Position numbers and translations under genes: made by a program. Positions 1 through 5,959 of a DNA stretch of 8,936 bases are shown one piece after another. Below the pieces are notes generated by a model that was given only the letters and a program-made list of their open reading frames with translations, was not told the origin of the DNA and ran no database searches. The stretch's first letter is position 1. Each line of letters opens with the position of its first letter. The DNA is from an uncultured Selenomonadaceae bacterium (GTDB lineage: Bacteria; Bacillota_C; Negativicutes; Selenomonadales; Selenomonadaceae). Location: positions 1-8,936 of the forward strand of contig CAMIWP010000027.1 of the NCBI GenBank assembly GCA_946402475.1, read 5' to 3'.

Positions 1-1
1 C

Positions 2-118
2 GACGAGAGCCTGCATCAGGGGGACTGCCTTCTGGAAACGCCCAACGGCGCGGTGGACGCCAGACTTTCCACCCAGATGGAACTCATACGGAAAGCGGTA
101 CAGGACATCTTGCTATGA
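2..118 (+). CDS. fliH: FliH, flagellar export ATPase regulator, C-terminal end (partial)
   Basis: Only the last 38 codons are in the window; the gene begins upstream. The frame opens at base 2 and ends at TGA 116-118. The visible tail (DESLHQGDCLLETPNGAVDA at residues 1-20 of the fragment, then a charged helix ending in KAVQDILL) matches the conserved end of the FliH/YscL family, where a 'GGC.ieT..G.iDa' pattern precedes the last helix. In the family, FliH binds FliI as a dimer, restrains its ATPase activity and docks it at the export gate and C-ring. The stop overlaps the fliI start as ATGA, which implies translational coupling. The call rests on this short match plus the position directly before fliI. 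Confidence 0.86.
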   Translation, partial: DESLHQGDCLLETPNGAVDARLSTQMELIRKAVQDILL

Positions 119-1443
119 TGGACGCGAAAATAAATATCACAAAATTTATCGACGCCGTTGACCAGTGCATCTCCGTAAAGCTTACGGGTAAGGTGACACA
201 GGTCATCGGCCTTGTCATAGAATCCCAGGGCCCCGTGGTCAGCGTGGGAGAGCTCTGCTATGTTCATTCCCATCTCCCCGACGTTCCGCCGGTTCCGGCG
301 GAGGTGGTGGGGTTCCGGGAAGGCTATGTCATGCTCATGCCCGTCGGCGAGATGCAGGGCATCGGCCCGGGTTGCGAGGTGGTATCCGCTCAGAAAATGC
401 TGCAGGTGAAGGTGGGGAATGCCCTTTTGGGGCGCGTGCTGGACGGTTTGGGAAACCCCATGGACGACAAGGGCCCCATCCTTTCCGATGTGGAGTATCC
501 CCTGCAAGCTCCGCCTCCCCCGCCCCTGACAAGGCCCCGCATCAACGAGTCCCTCTATGTGGGAGTGCGGGCCATCGACGGCCTCATCACCATGGGGCAG
601 GGGCAGCGAATCGGCATCATGGCGGGTTCCGGCGTGGGGAAGTCCACACTGCTCTCCATGATCGCCCGCAACACGGAAGCGGACATCAGCGTCATCGCCC
701 TGGTGGGGGAACGCGGCAGGGAGGTGCGGGATTTCATCGAGCGGGACTTGGGGGAGGAAGGCCTCAAGCGATCCGTGGTGGTGGTCGCCACATCGGACCA
801 GCCGGCTCTCGTGCGCATCAAGGGCGCCATGACCGCCACGGCCATTGCGGAGTATTTCAGGGATCAGGGGCACAAGGTCATCCTCATGATGGATTCCGTG
901 ACCCGCTTCGCCATGGCCCAGAGAGAGGTGGGGCTTACCATCGGGGAGCCTCCCGCCACCCGGGGATATACCCCCTCGGTGTTCGCCCTTCTGCCGCGCC
1001 TTTTGGAGCGGGCGGGGACCAGCGACACCGGCTCCATTACGGGAATCTATACGGTGCTGGTGGATGGCGACGATATGAACGAGCCCATTGCCGACGCCGT
1101 GCGCTCCATCCTGGACGGGCATATCGTCCTCTCTCGTTCCATCGCGGCCCAGAACCACTTCCCCGCCATTGACATCCTTCCCAGCGTCAGCCGTGTCATG
1201 AACGAGGTGGTGACGAAGGAGCACCTGAAGGCGGCGCAGCAAATGCGCTCCCTCATGGCGGTGTACAAGGACGCGGAGGATCTCATCCACATCGGGGCTT
1301 ATGTGAAGGGCTCCAGTGCGAAGATCGACGAGGCCATTCAGAAAATTGACAGCATCAATGATTTCCTCTGCCAGGATATTTTTGAGGTGGATACCTATGA
1401 GACCACGGAGCAGAAGCTCTTGGGGATCACCGGCGAGAAGTAA
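115..1443 (+). CDS. fliI: FliI, flagellum-specific type III export ATPase
   Basis: 442 aa, the usual family length. FliI hydrolyses ATP at the cytoplasmic face of the flagellar export apparatus to help unfold and load substrates; it forms a hexamer related to F1-ATPase beta. Visible motifs are Walker A AGSGVGKST (170-178), the VGERGREV segment (197-204), Walker B VILMMD (255-260), TRGYTPSVFALLPRLLERAG (282-301) and the alpha/beta ATPase signature PAIDILPSVS (350-359). The long N-terminal beta-barrel and the FliI-type central motifs favour FliI over ATP synthase or Rho. The ATG at 115 overlaps the fliH stop; the next ATG at 118 is an equal alternative. fliJ follows 6 nt after the TAA. Nothing looks damaged, and all catalytic residues are present. 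Confidence 0.98.
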   Translation: MMDAKINITKFIDAVDQCISVKLTGKVTQVIGLVIESQGPVVSVGELCYVHSHLPDVPPVPAEVVGFREGYVMLMPVGEMQGIGPGCEVVSAQKMLQVKVGNALLGRVLDGLGNPMDDKGPILSDVEYPLQAPPPPPLTRPRINESLYVGVRAIDGLITMGQGQRIGIMAGSGVGKSTLLSMIARNTEADISVIALVGERGREVRDFIERDLGEEGLKRSVVVVATSDQPALVRIKGAMTATAIAEYFRDQGHKVILMMDSVTRFAMAQREVGLTIGEPPATRGYTPSVFALLPRLLERAGTSDTGSITGIYTVLVDGDDMNEPIADAVRSILDGHIVLSRSIAAQNHFPAIDILPSVSRVMNEVVTKEHLKAAQQMRSLMAVYKDAEDLIHIGAYVKGSSAKIDEAIQKIDSINDFLCQDIFEVDTYETTEQKLLGITGEK

Positions 1444-1449
1444 GGGCCT

Positions 1450-1902
1450 ATGAAAAAGTTCAAGTTTCAATTGGAAACCCTCTTGAAGGTCACCCGCATG
1501 AAAAAAGAGGATGCGGAGGTAAAGTTTGCGGAGGTTTCCCGGAAGCTGGAGGATCAGCGGGCACATCTTCAGCTTTTGTTGGAGGAGATGCAGCAGGGCC
1601 AGCGGGATTATGAAAGCCTGTCGAAGGAAGGCAAGAGGGTCACTGTGGGCCGATTGATGACGTTCAACAGCTTCTTCGCGTGGAAGCGGGAACAAATCGA
1701 GATGCAGCAGCAGATCATTCTCCAGACGAAGGGAGAGCGCCAACAGCGTCTCAAGGAGCTCATGGAGGTCATGAGCTACCTGAAGAGCATCGAGCAGCTC
1801 AAGGAAAAACGCCTGCAGGAGTACAAGGAGCAGATGCTGTTCGAGGAGCAGAAGATGCTGGACGAGATCGGCCTGCAGCTCACGATGAGGAACAGGGGTT
1901 AG
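1450..1902 (+). CDS. fliJ: FliJ, flagellar export chaperone / ATPase stalk protein
   Basis: 150 aa, normal for FliJ. The whole protein reads as a charged, Glu/Lys/Gln-rich helix pair with heptad-like leucines, i.e. an antiparallel coiled coil. The N-terminus MKKFKFQLETLLKVTRMKKE is the recognisable FliJ start (F+F+L+.lL..R). FliJ inserts in the FliI hexamer like the gamma stalk of F1, and recycles export chaperones. The TAAGGG made by the fliI stop region (1441-1446) serves as a close Shine-Dalgarno sequence, so expression is probably coupled to fliI. Sequence identity in this family is low, so the call depends on the N-terminal pattern, the coiled coil and the position after fliI. Confidence 0.94.
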   Translation: MKKFKFQLETLLKVTRMKKEDAEVKFAEVSRKLEDQRAHLQLLLEEMQQGQRDYESLSKEGKRVTVGRLMTFNSFFAWKREQIEMQQQIILQTKGERQQRLKELMEVMSYLKSIEQLKEKRLQEYKEQMLFEEQKMLDEIGLQLTMRNRG

Positions 1903-1920
1903 AGAAAGGGAGGACACGCC

Positions 1921-2526
1921 ATGGTGGACTTGAGTCGCATTTCAGAGATTCGGCAGCGTATTTCCGAGATCGAGCAGCAGATCGGCACGAAGCCGAAGCT
2001 GCCTGCCATGGATTTTTCCAGCAGGCTCCAGAGGGAAATGGAACGGATGAAGCAGGCGGGAGCTGCAGCATCTCCTGTGGGATCCGATTCGCTGACGATC
2101 TCTTCCTCCGCGGCGACAAAGACGGAAAATAAAGCGGAGGTTCTTCCCACGGCGGGAGGAGATCTCCGTGCATTCATGAACGAGGCCGCCCAAAAGTACC
2201 ATGTGGATCCCCGCCTTGTTTCGGCGGTGGCGGAGGTGGAGTCCAACAACGATCCCACGGCCATATCTGGCGCGGGAGCCATCGGCGTCATGCAGCTCAT
2301 GCCGGACACGGCGGCGGCCTTGGGGGTGGATCCCTACGATGCGAAGCAGAACATCGAGGGCGGGACGAAGTATCTGCGGCAGATGCTGGACAATTTCGGC
2401 GGCGACGTCAGGAAGGCCCTGGCCGCTTACAATGCTGGCCCCCAGGCCGTGAGGGACTATAACGGCGTCCCTCCTTACAGCGAGACATTGGACTATGTGG
2501 ACAGGGTTCTGGATATTTACCAATGA
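1921..2526 (+). CDS. Flagellar-operon lytic transglycosylase (SLT family)
   Basis: 201 aa. Residues 1-45 are a charged helical segment with an ISEI repeat (7-10 and 14-17), then a Ser/Ala/Thr-rich linker (about 46-78), then a goose-lysozyme-like SLT domain (about 80-200). Domain marks are VAEVESNN with catalytic Glu107, GAIGVMQLMP (119-128), the NIEGGTKYL segment (144-152) and ALAAYNAGP (166-174). Such enzymes cleave the MurNAc-GlcNAc bond and leave 1,6-anhydroMurNAc, opening gaps in peptidoglycan for the rod. No signal peptide or hydrophobic N-terminus is visible, which is odd for an enzyme acting outside the membrane; export by the flagellar type III system is plausible but inferred. The start has a good Shine-Dalgarno GGGAGG (1908-1913), 7 nt upstream. 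The exact family name is unsure; the position suits a FlgJ-like role. Confidence 0.93.
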   Translation: MVDLSRISEIRQRISEIEQQIGTKPKLPAMDFSSRLQREMERMKQAGAAASPVGSDSLTISSSAATKTENKAEVLPTAGGDLRAFMNEAAQKYHVDPRLVSAVAEVESNNDPTAISGAGAIGVMQLMPDTAAALGVDPYDAKQNIEGGTKYLRQMLDNFGGDVRKALAAYNAGPQAVRDYNGVPPYSETLDYVDRVLDIYQ

Positions 2527-2549
2527 TATGATTTCCGGCGGGTGATATG

Positions 2550-3152
2550 ATGGCGAAAAAAAAGGGAAGAAAATTCCTCAAGATTTTTCTGGTGTTGCTC
2601 CTCTTGCTCCTTTTGGTCGTGGGGGGCTTTGTCCTGGGAGTTTACCTTCAGATCATCGACTCCCAGGAAGCAAATGAGAAGCTGGGGCTCTATCGGCTTC
2701 CCGTGGTGGGGGAGTATTTCGTGAAGCCCGTAGCTCCCCCCACGGAAGAGGAGATGGAGAACAAGCCCTTGGAAAAGGATGCCAGACCCACGACGGAACC
2801 GGCGACTGCCAAGGAGAAGCCCGAGGACAAGAAGCCGAAGAAGGTAGTCCTTTCCAAGCAGGAGATCGAAAAGCAGATGAAGGAGCGGGAAGCCGCGGAG
2901 AAAAAGCGGGTGTCGAAGCTGGCGCGCCTCTACGGTCAGATGAAGCCCCAAGAAGCTGCGGATGCCATGAACAGCCTGGACGATGACCTGACGGTGGCAA
3001 TTTTGCAGCGCATGGATGAGAGCCAGGCGGCGAAAGTCATGGCGAAGTTCGAAGCTTCCAAGGCTGCCCAGCTCACGGAGATCATTTACGCCGGAACCCA
3101 GAAGCAAATGACACTTCCGGAAGAATCCGCCCCCGAAGAAAAAAACACTTAA
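2550..3152 (+). CDS. MotE/YlxF-like membrane protein with MgtE_N-like domain
   Basis: 200 aa. A Lys-rich N-terminus (AKKKGRK) is followed by one transmembrane helix (about 9-31, with a run of seven leucines). Next come a Pro/Glu/Lys-rich linker (about 60-100), a charged coiled coil (about 100-120) and a compact helical domain (about 121-181, LYGQMKPQEAADAMNSL then ILQRMDESQAAKVM) resembling the intracellular N-domain of MgtE. It has no magnesium channel, so it is not a transporter. The same architecture between fliJ and fliK is seen in B. subtilis YlxF, and proteobacterial MotE has a related domain; the proteins are linked to motility but their role is poorly defined. Two ATGs stand in tandem (2547, 2550). 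The second is better spaced (7 nt) from GCGGGTGAT, a near match to the extended Shine-Dalgarno sequence. The C-terminal domain would lie outside the membrane if the positive N-terminus stays inside. Confidence 0.88.
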   Translation: MAKKKGRKFLKIFLVLLLLLLLVVGGFVLGVYLQIIDSQEANEKLGLYRLPVVGEYFVKPVAPPTEEEMENKPLEKDARPTTEPATAKEKPEDKKPKKVVLSKQEIEKQMKEREAAEKKRVSKLARLYGQMKPQEAADAMNSLDDDLTVAILQRMDESQAAKVMAKFEASKAAQLTEIIYAGTQKQMTLPEESAPEEKNT

Positions 3153-3178
3153 TAAAATGACGGGATTTATCGATAAAT
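3150..3178 (+). promoter_or_regulatory. Palindrome and possible sigma-28-like promoter before fliK
   Basis: The 48-nt gap before fliK is AT-rich at its start and holds a perfect 14-bp palindrome, ATTTATC/GATAAAT (3165-3178). The same bases give ATCGATAA (3169-3176), which matches 6 of 8 positions of the flagellar sigma -10 GCCGATAA. TAAT (3150-3153) lies exactly 15 nt upstream, a 3 of 4 match to TAAA. The predicted transcript start would fall only about 20 nt before the GTG, with the Shine-Dalgarno sequence at the extreme 5' end, which weakens the promoter reading. An operator or a chance palindrome are alternatives. Confidence 0.28.
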
Positions 3179-3183
3179 GAAAT

Positions 3184-3191
3184 GGAGGGGG
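3184..3191 (+). promoter_or_regulatory. Ribosome binding site deciding the fliK GTG start
   Basis: GGAGGGGG lies 9 nt before the GTG at 3201 that opens the fliK frame. An ATG at 3194 is nearer but is in another frame and ends after 42 codons at 3322, so it cannot be the fliK start. Confidence 0.6.
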
Positions 3192-3200
3192 TGATGGTGA

Positions 3201-4967
3201 GTGAACACCAGCAACGTAATGTCCGTACCGAATGCGACGAGCGGTCGTGGAAGGACGGCGCGAGGCGCGACGGAGATCAAGGAAAAGAACGGCCCCGGGC
3301 GGGGCAAGGGATCGGCCTTTGACAATGTCCTGGCACAGTCGCAGGAGGGTTCCCTCACTCCGAAGGATAGAAAGGATTTGGCAGATAGTGTCAATTCGGC
3401 AGACAAGGAAATCAAGGCAGTGGAAAAGGTTGCCGAAGGCACTGCGAATGGGATGGATGCAGGGACAGCATCGAAGAACATCGGAAAGCAGTCCGGTGAG
3501 ACAGTTTCCGGTGAGGAGAAGGGACCCGAATGGTCGGCAGGCTCTGTTGCGGCAGTGAATCCGTTGCAATTAGGGGCGTTGCAGACGGAGACGGAATCGA
3601 TAACAGCCGAGGAATCGGAGGTTGAGGTCGGTATCGTAAAAATGGATTCGGAAGATGTTCCCATGGATTGGCTGGCCGACGGGAAACAAGCGGAGAGTCC
3701 AAACGGTAATCTGCACAGTCTTCTTCCTCCTTCGGAGGAACAGACGGTCAAGAATAAGCAGATGCTGGCCATGCTCTCGGGTCAGATGGTAAAGGAATCG
3801 GGCCCGGAGGAGAAGCCGATCCACCTTTCTTCTCAAGGGCAGTTCGCACCGTTGGAAGATGGAGCGTCGGAGTCTCGTGGTTTCGGACAGGAGAAGGGGC
3901 TTGCAACCCAGCGATTCCAGAGTATGGAGGCGGTGGATAGCGGTCGGGTGCAGATGCCCACGGATCCGCTTTCGGCTCAATCCTTGCAAATGGCAAAGAA
4001 TTTTCCCGCAGACGGAAGGATAAGTCTTCCTATGGAGCAACTTCCTCAGGGGAATGTCATGGGACAGCAGATGACGGAGAAAGTCTTTGACGCAGCGCAG
4101 TCTGCCGAGGGGACCGTCATGGATGCATTGGTTACAAACCAGCCTGCAGCAGCGAATCAGGGGAAGCAGGGTCAACCGGCCGTACAGCAGGAGAGTGGCA
4201 TTCTCAGCGGAGTGCAGATTGAGGTGGAGGATGTTCCGGTAAATTCTGACAGAGAGTCGCAGCAACAATTCGCACAACAGGAACAGCGCCAATCTCAACA
4301 GCAGCCTCAGCAGCAGATGTTCTTCCAGCGCTTCTTGGCGAGGGGGAGTGTCGCATCCGCAGAGGTGCAGGTTCCTTCGGGAAACGATAAAGGGACGGCT
4401 CCTGCGGCAGATGGAAATGCCCAAAGTGCTCCTGTTTTCCAGCAGACCATGCAGCATGTAAACGGAGCAGGGCAAGCTGGTCAAAGTGCGCCGACCTCTC
4501 AGGTCAGGGATGAATTCAACGTCACGCAGCAGATCGTAGAGCAGGCTCGGCTCATCCGCTCTCAAGAGAGCACGGAGATGGTTATTCGGCTGAGACCGGA
4601 GCATCTCGGAGAGCTTACCCTGAGAGTTTCCGTGTCCAGTGAAGGAGCTGTGACGGCATCCTTCTTCAGCGATAATGCCCACGTACGTCACATTGTGGAA
4701 AATTCCCTTGTGCTGCTCCGGCAGGAGTTGGAAAATCAAGGAATCAAGGTGGATAAGGCGGAAGTCTATGCCGGTTTGTCGGACGGGCAGCTTCCTCAGG
4801 AGCAGGGACAGCAGGCATGGCAGCAACAAGGACAGGGCAATTCTTCGACTCTCTTGCGAAGCCTGAACGCAGACGTGGAGACCTTTGAGGAAACGGCGAC
4901 GGACTTGTCCGTGATGGAGGATGCGTCGGAAGATTCCCTTGAGGAAGGCGTAAATTACCTTGTTTGA
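3201..4967 (+). CDS. fliK: FliK, flagellar hook-length control protein
   Basis: 588 aa with a GTG start, longer than the roughly 400-490 aa of well-known FliK proteins. FliK is secreted during hook growth, measures hook length and switches the export gate from hook to filament substrates. The N-terminal two-thirds is low-complexity and Ser/Glu/Gln-rich, with FDNVLAQSQ near residue 35 and a Gln tract at about 353-376 (QQQ, QRQSQQQPQQQM). The conserved C-terminal hook domain spans about 441-530 and includes VIRLRPEHLGELTLRV (461-476) and VRHIVENSLVLLRQELENQG. A second Gln-rich tail (about 530-550) and an acidic end follow. The domain and the flgD neighbour make the call firm. The variable N-terminus, with fewer very GC-rich codons than fliI, is normal for this fast-evolving ruler. 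Residue 7 is an alternative Met (3219). Confidence 0.94.
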   Translation: MNTSNVMSVPNATSGRGRTARGATEIKEKNGPGRGKGSAFDNVLAQSQEGSLTPKDRKDLADSVNSADKEIKAVEKVAEGTANGMDAGTASKNIGKQSGETVSGEEKGPEWSAGSVAAVNPLQLGALQTETESITAEESEVEVGIVKMDSEDVPMDWLADGKQAESPNGNLHSLLPPSEEQTVKNKQMLAMLSGQMVKESGPEEKPIHLSSQGQFAPLEDGASESRGFGQEKGLATQRFQSMEAVDSGRVQMPTDPLSAQSLQMAKNFPADGRISLPMEQLPQGNVMGQQMTEKVFDAAQSAEGTVMDALVTNQPAAANQGKQGQPAVQQESGILSGVQIEVEDVPVNSDRESQQQFAQQEQRQSQQQPQQQMFFQRFLARGSVASAEVQVPSGNDKGTAPAADGNAQSAPVFQQTMQHVNGAGQAGQSAPTSQVRDEFNVTQQIVEQARLIRSQESTEMVIRLRPEHLGELTLRVSVSSEGAVTASFFSDNAHVRHIVENSLVLLRQELENQGIKVDKAEVYAGLSDGQLPQEQGQQAWQQQGQGNSSTLLRSLNADVETFEETATDLSVMEDASEDSLEEGVNYLV

Positions 4968-4970
4968 TAG

Positions 4971-4976
4971 AGGAGG
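4971..4976 (+). promoter_or_regulatory. Ribosome binding site fixing the flgD start
   Basis: AGGAGG stands 8 nt before ATG 4985. It lies inside the longer open frame that could begin at TTG 4964, so the ATG is preferred. Confidence 0.7.
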
Positions 4977-4984
4977 ACGAATCT

Positions 4985-5500
4985 ATGTCGAATTCCCTGA
5001 ATACCATTACCGTGGACGGTGTGACCCAGTCCTTGGAATCCTATAATAACACACAGACAAAATCCCAGACCGGTACCCAGAGTGCTTTGGACAAGGATGC
5101 GTTCCTGAAACTCATGGTGACGCAGCTTCAGTATCAGGATCCCTTGGATCCCCAAGACAACAGTGAATATGTGGCAGAGTTGGCGCAATTCTCTGCGTTG
5201 GAACAGATGACGAACGTGTCGGATGGCATAACCAATGTGTCGAAAATTGTCGGAAATCTCGATACATCGGTGCTCGTAGGCCAGCTCAGCAGCATGATCG
5301 GGCAAGAACTTCAGTGGACGGTTACTACCACGGAGACCGACGAGGATGGGAACGTGAGCAAGACATCCTCCACGTTGGAGGGAGAAGTTACGGGGGTAAG
5401 CATTTCCGACGGGGCGCCTTCGGTCATTGCCACATCCGACGGCCAGACCTATCAGGTGGAAATCGGGGACATTACTCGAGTGGGAAAGGGTATGTCTTGA
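4985..5500 (+). CDS. flgD: FlgD, flagellar hook cap / hook assembly scaffold
   Basis: 171 aa, the short form common in Firmicutes (enteric FlgD is about 230 aa). FlgD is exported, sits on the tip of the growing hook and guides addition of FlgE subunits, then leaves. The N-terminal signature runs over residues 36-75: DKDAFLKLMVTQLQYQDPLD followed by NSEYVAELAQFSALEQM. A Thr/Asp-rich stretch (about 110-125) leads to a small beta-rich C-terminal part (EGEVTGVSISDGAPSVIATS, then YQVEIGDITRV) that looks like the tudor-like portion; the extra Ig-like insert of longer FlgD is absent. The start is separated from the fliK stop by 17 nt. An intrinsic terminator begins about 24 nt after its stop, so flgD is probably the last gene of this transcript. 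Confidence 0.95.
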   Translation: MSNSLNTITVDGVTQSLESYNNTQTKSQTGTQSALDKDAFLKLMVTQLQYQDPLDPQDNSEYVAELAQFSALEQMTNVSDGITNVSKIVGNLDTSVLVGQLSSMIGQELQWTVTTTETDEDGNVSKTSSTLEGEVTGVSISDGAPSVIATSDGQTYQVEIGDITRVGKGMS

Positions 5501-5523
5501 AGGCAGAGGGTTACGTATCATGT

Positions 5524-5560
5524 AAGGGGAAGAAGTGATTCTTCCCCTTTTTCGCGTTTT
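5524..5560 (+). terminator. Strong intrinsic terminator after flgD
   Basis: An 11-bp stem with no mismatches (AAGGGGAAGAA at 5524-5534 pairing with TTCTTCCCCTT at 5539-5549) is closed by a GTGA tetraloop of the stable GNRA class. A T run follows, with a second T run after CGCG (to about 5562). It sits between two flagellar genes and would end, or at least reduce, the fliH-flgD transcript before flbD. Confidence 0.85.
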
Positions 5561-5633
5561 TTGCCATGAGAAAAAGGATTCTTGCGGATCTATGACGAAG
5601 ATACTAGGACAGGGAGCGAATCGAGAATCAGGC

Positions 5634-5640
5634 GAAGGAG
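5634..5640 (+). promoter_or_regulatory. Ribosome binding site of flbD
   Basis: GAAGGAG lies 8 nt before ATG 5649. It supports the short FlbD start over in-frame upstream codons (GTG 5535 inside the terminator loop, ATG 5592). I saw no convincing -35/-10 pair in 5550-5633 to restart transcription. Confidence 0.6.
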
Positions 5641-5648
5641 TGGGTTTT

Positions 5649-5849
5649 ATGATCAAACTGACAAAATTTAATTCCGAAGCGAAGAAAAAAGGAGAATTTG
5701 TGCTGAATGCCGAAATAATAGAGACGATAGAGGAAACCCCGGACACGGTGGTTACTTTGATCAATGGTAAGAAGCTTATCGTCGATGAGCCCATGGACGA
5801 GATCGTGCGCCGGGTCATGAAGTATCGGCGGGCGCTGAAGCAGTTTTGA
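5649..5849 (+). CDS. flbD: FlbD family flagellar protein
   Basis: 66 aa, the usual size for the small FlbD proteins of Firmicutes and spirochaetes (unrelated to the Caulobacter regulator of the same name). The start MIKLTKFN, the middle FVLNAEIIETIEETPDTVVT, and INGKKLIVDEP fit the family consensus; the C-terminus is basic (VRRVMKYRRALKQF). It is predicted to be a small soluble alpha/beta protein; its biochemical role is not established. The N-terminal loop EAKKKGE is a few residues longer than in most relatives I recall. The stop overlaps AAGGAGG (5849-5855), which is followed at 5861 by an ATG of a 16-codon frame instead of a normal flagellar gene. Confidence 0.9.
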   Translation: MIKLTKFNSEAKKKGEFVLNAEIIETIEETPDTVVTLINGKKLIVDEPMDEIVRRVMKYRRALKQF

Positions 5850-5860
5850 AGGAGGCGGGG

Positions 5861-5911
5861 ATGCCCTCGTCGAAACGCCAAAAGGGAGATTTTGCCCTTG
5901 GCAAAATCTGA
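5861..5911 (+). CDS. Possible 16-aa micro-ORF inside the palindromic repeat
   Basis: ATG 5861 lies 5 nt after a strong GGAGG (5851-5855) and encodes MPSSKRQKGDFALGKI with TGA 5909-5911. The same frame in the distal repeat copy reads SKRRIGDFAYGEI-stop, so the codons are shared. This may be a leader peptide, but more likely it is a repeat inserted behind the ribosome site of a lost gene. No function is assigned. Confidence 0.25.
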   Translation: MPSSKRQKGDFALGKI

Positions 5912-5924
5912 ACATCTGCGTTAT
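5868..5924 (+). repeat. Palindromic intergenic repeat, short form, between flbD and fliL
   Basis: Bases 5868-5912 align without gaps to 8869-8913 (37 of 45 identical by eye), and GCGTTAT (5918-5924) recurs at 8849-8855. The core is a perfect 10-bp inverted repeat, AGATTTTGCC (5887-5896) and GGCAAAATCT (5900-5909), with a 3-nt loop CTT. Compared with the distal copies, this one lacks the central TCCCC/GGGGA hairpin segment. The downstream flank gives a sigma-70-like promoter. Confidence 0.75.
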
Positions 5925-5927
5925 AAT
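5898..5927 (+). promoter_or_regulatory. Sigma-70 type promoter for fliL-fliM-fliY
   Basis: TTGGCA (5898-5903, 5 of 6 to TTGACA) and TATAAT (5922-5927, perfect) are separated by 18 nt. Transcription would start near 5934, giving a short leader before ATG 5960. The -35 box lies in the loop and right arm of the palindrome, so hairpin extrusion or a protein bound to the palindrome could affect its use. It is a good match for a housekeeping promoter and not for a flagellar sigma factor. Confidence 0.7.
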
Positions 5928-5959
5928 GTAAGAGATTATGAAATTTGGGGGGAAACATA

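Noticed and set aside
16..1917. 633-codon open frame on the minus strand across fliI and fliJ
   Set aside because: It is antisense to two clear genes, is rich in His/Leu/Arg with no domain, and stays open only because the sense frame's codon choice avoids reverse stops. The residue order has no family signature.
3570..4829. 419-codon minus-strand frame opposite fliK
   Set aside because: It is Leu/Arg/His-rich and is the mirror of Gln and Glu codons in fliK. It has no ribosome site or motif.
5535..5648. Longer FlbD starting at GTG 5535 or ATG 5592
   Set aside because: The added residues do not resemble FlbD, the first start lies in the terminator loop, and ATG 5649 has the better ribosome site and family start.
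5887..5909. Palindrome before fliL as an intrinsic terminator
   Set aside because: The stem is good, but it is followed by GAACATC with no T run, and a promoter overlaps it.
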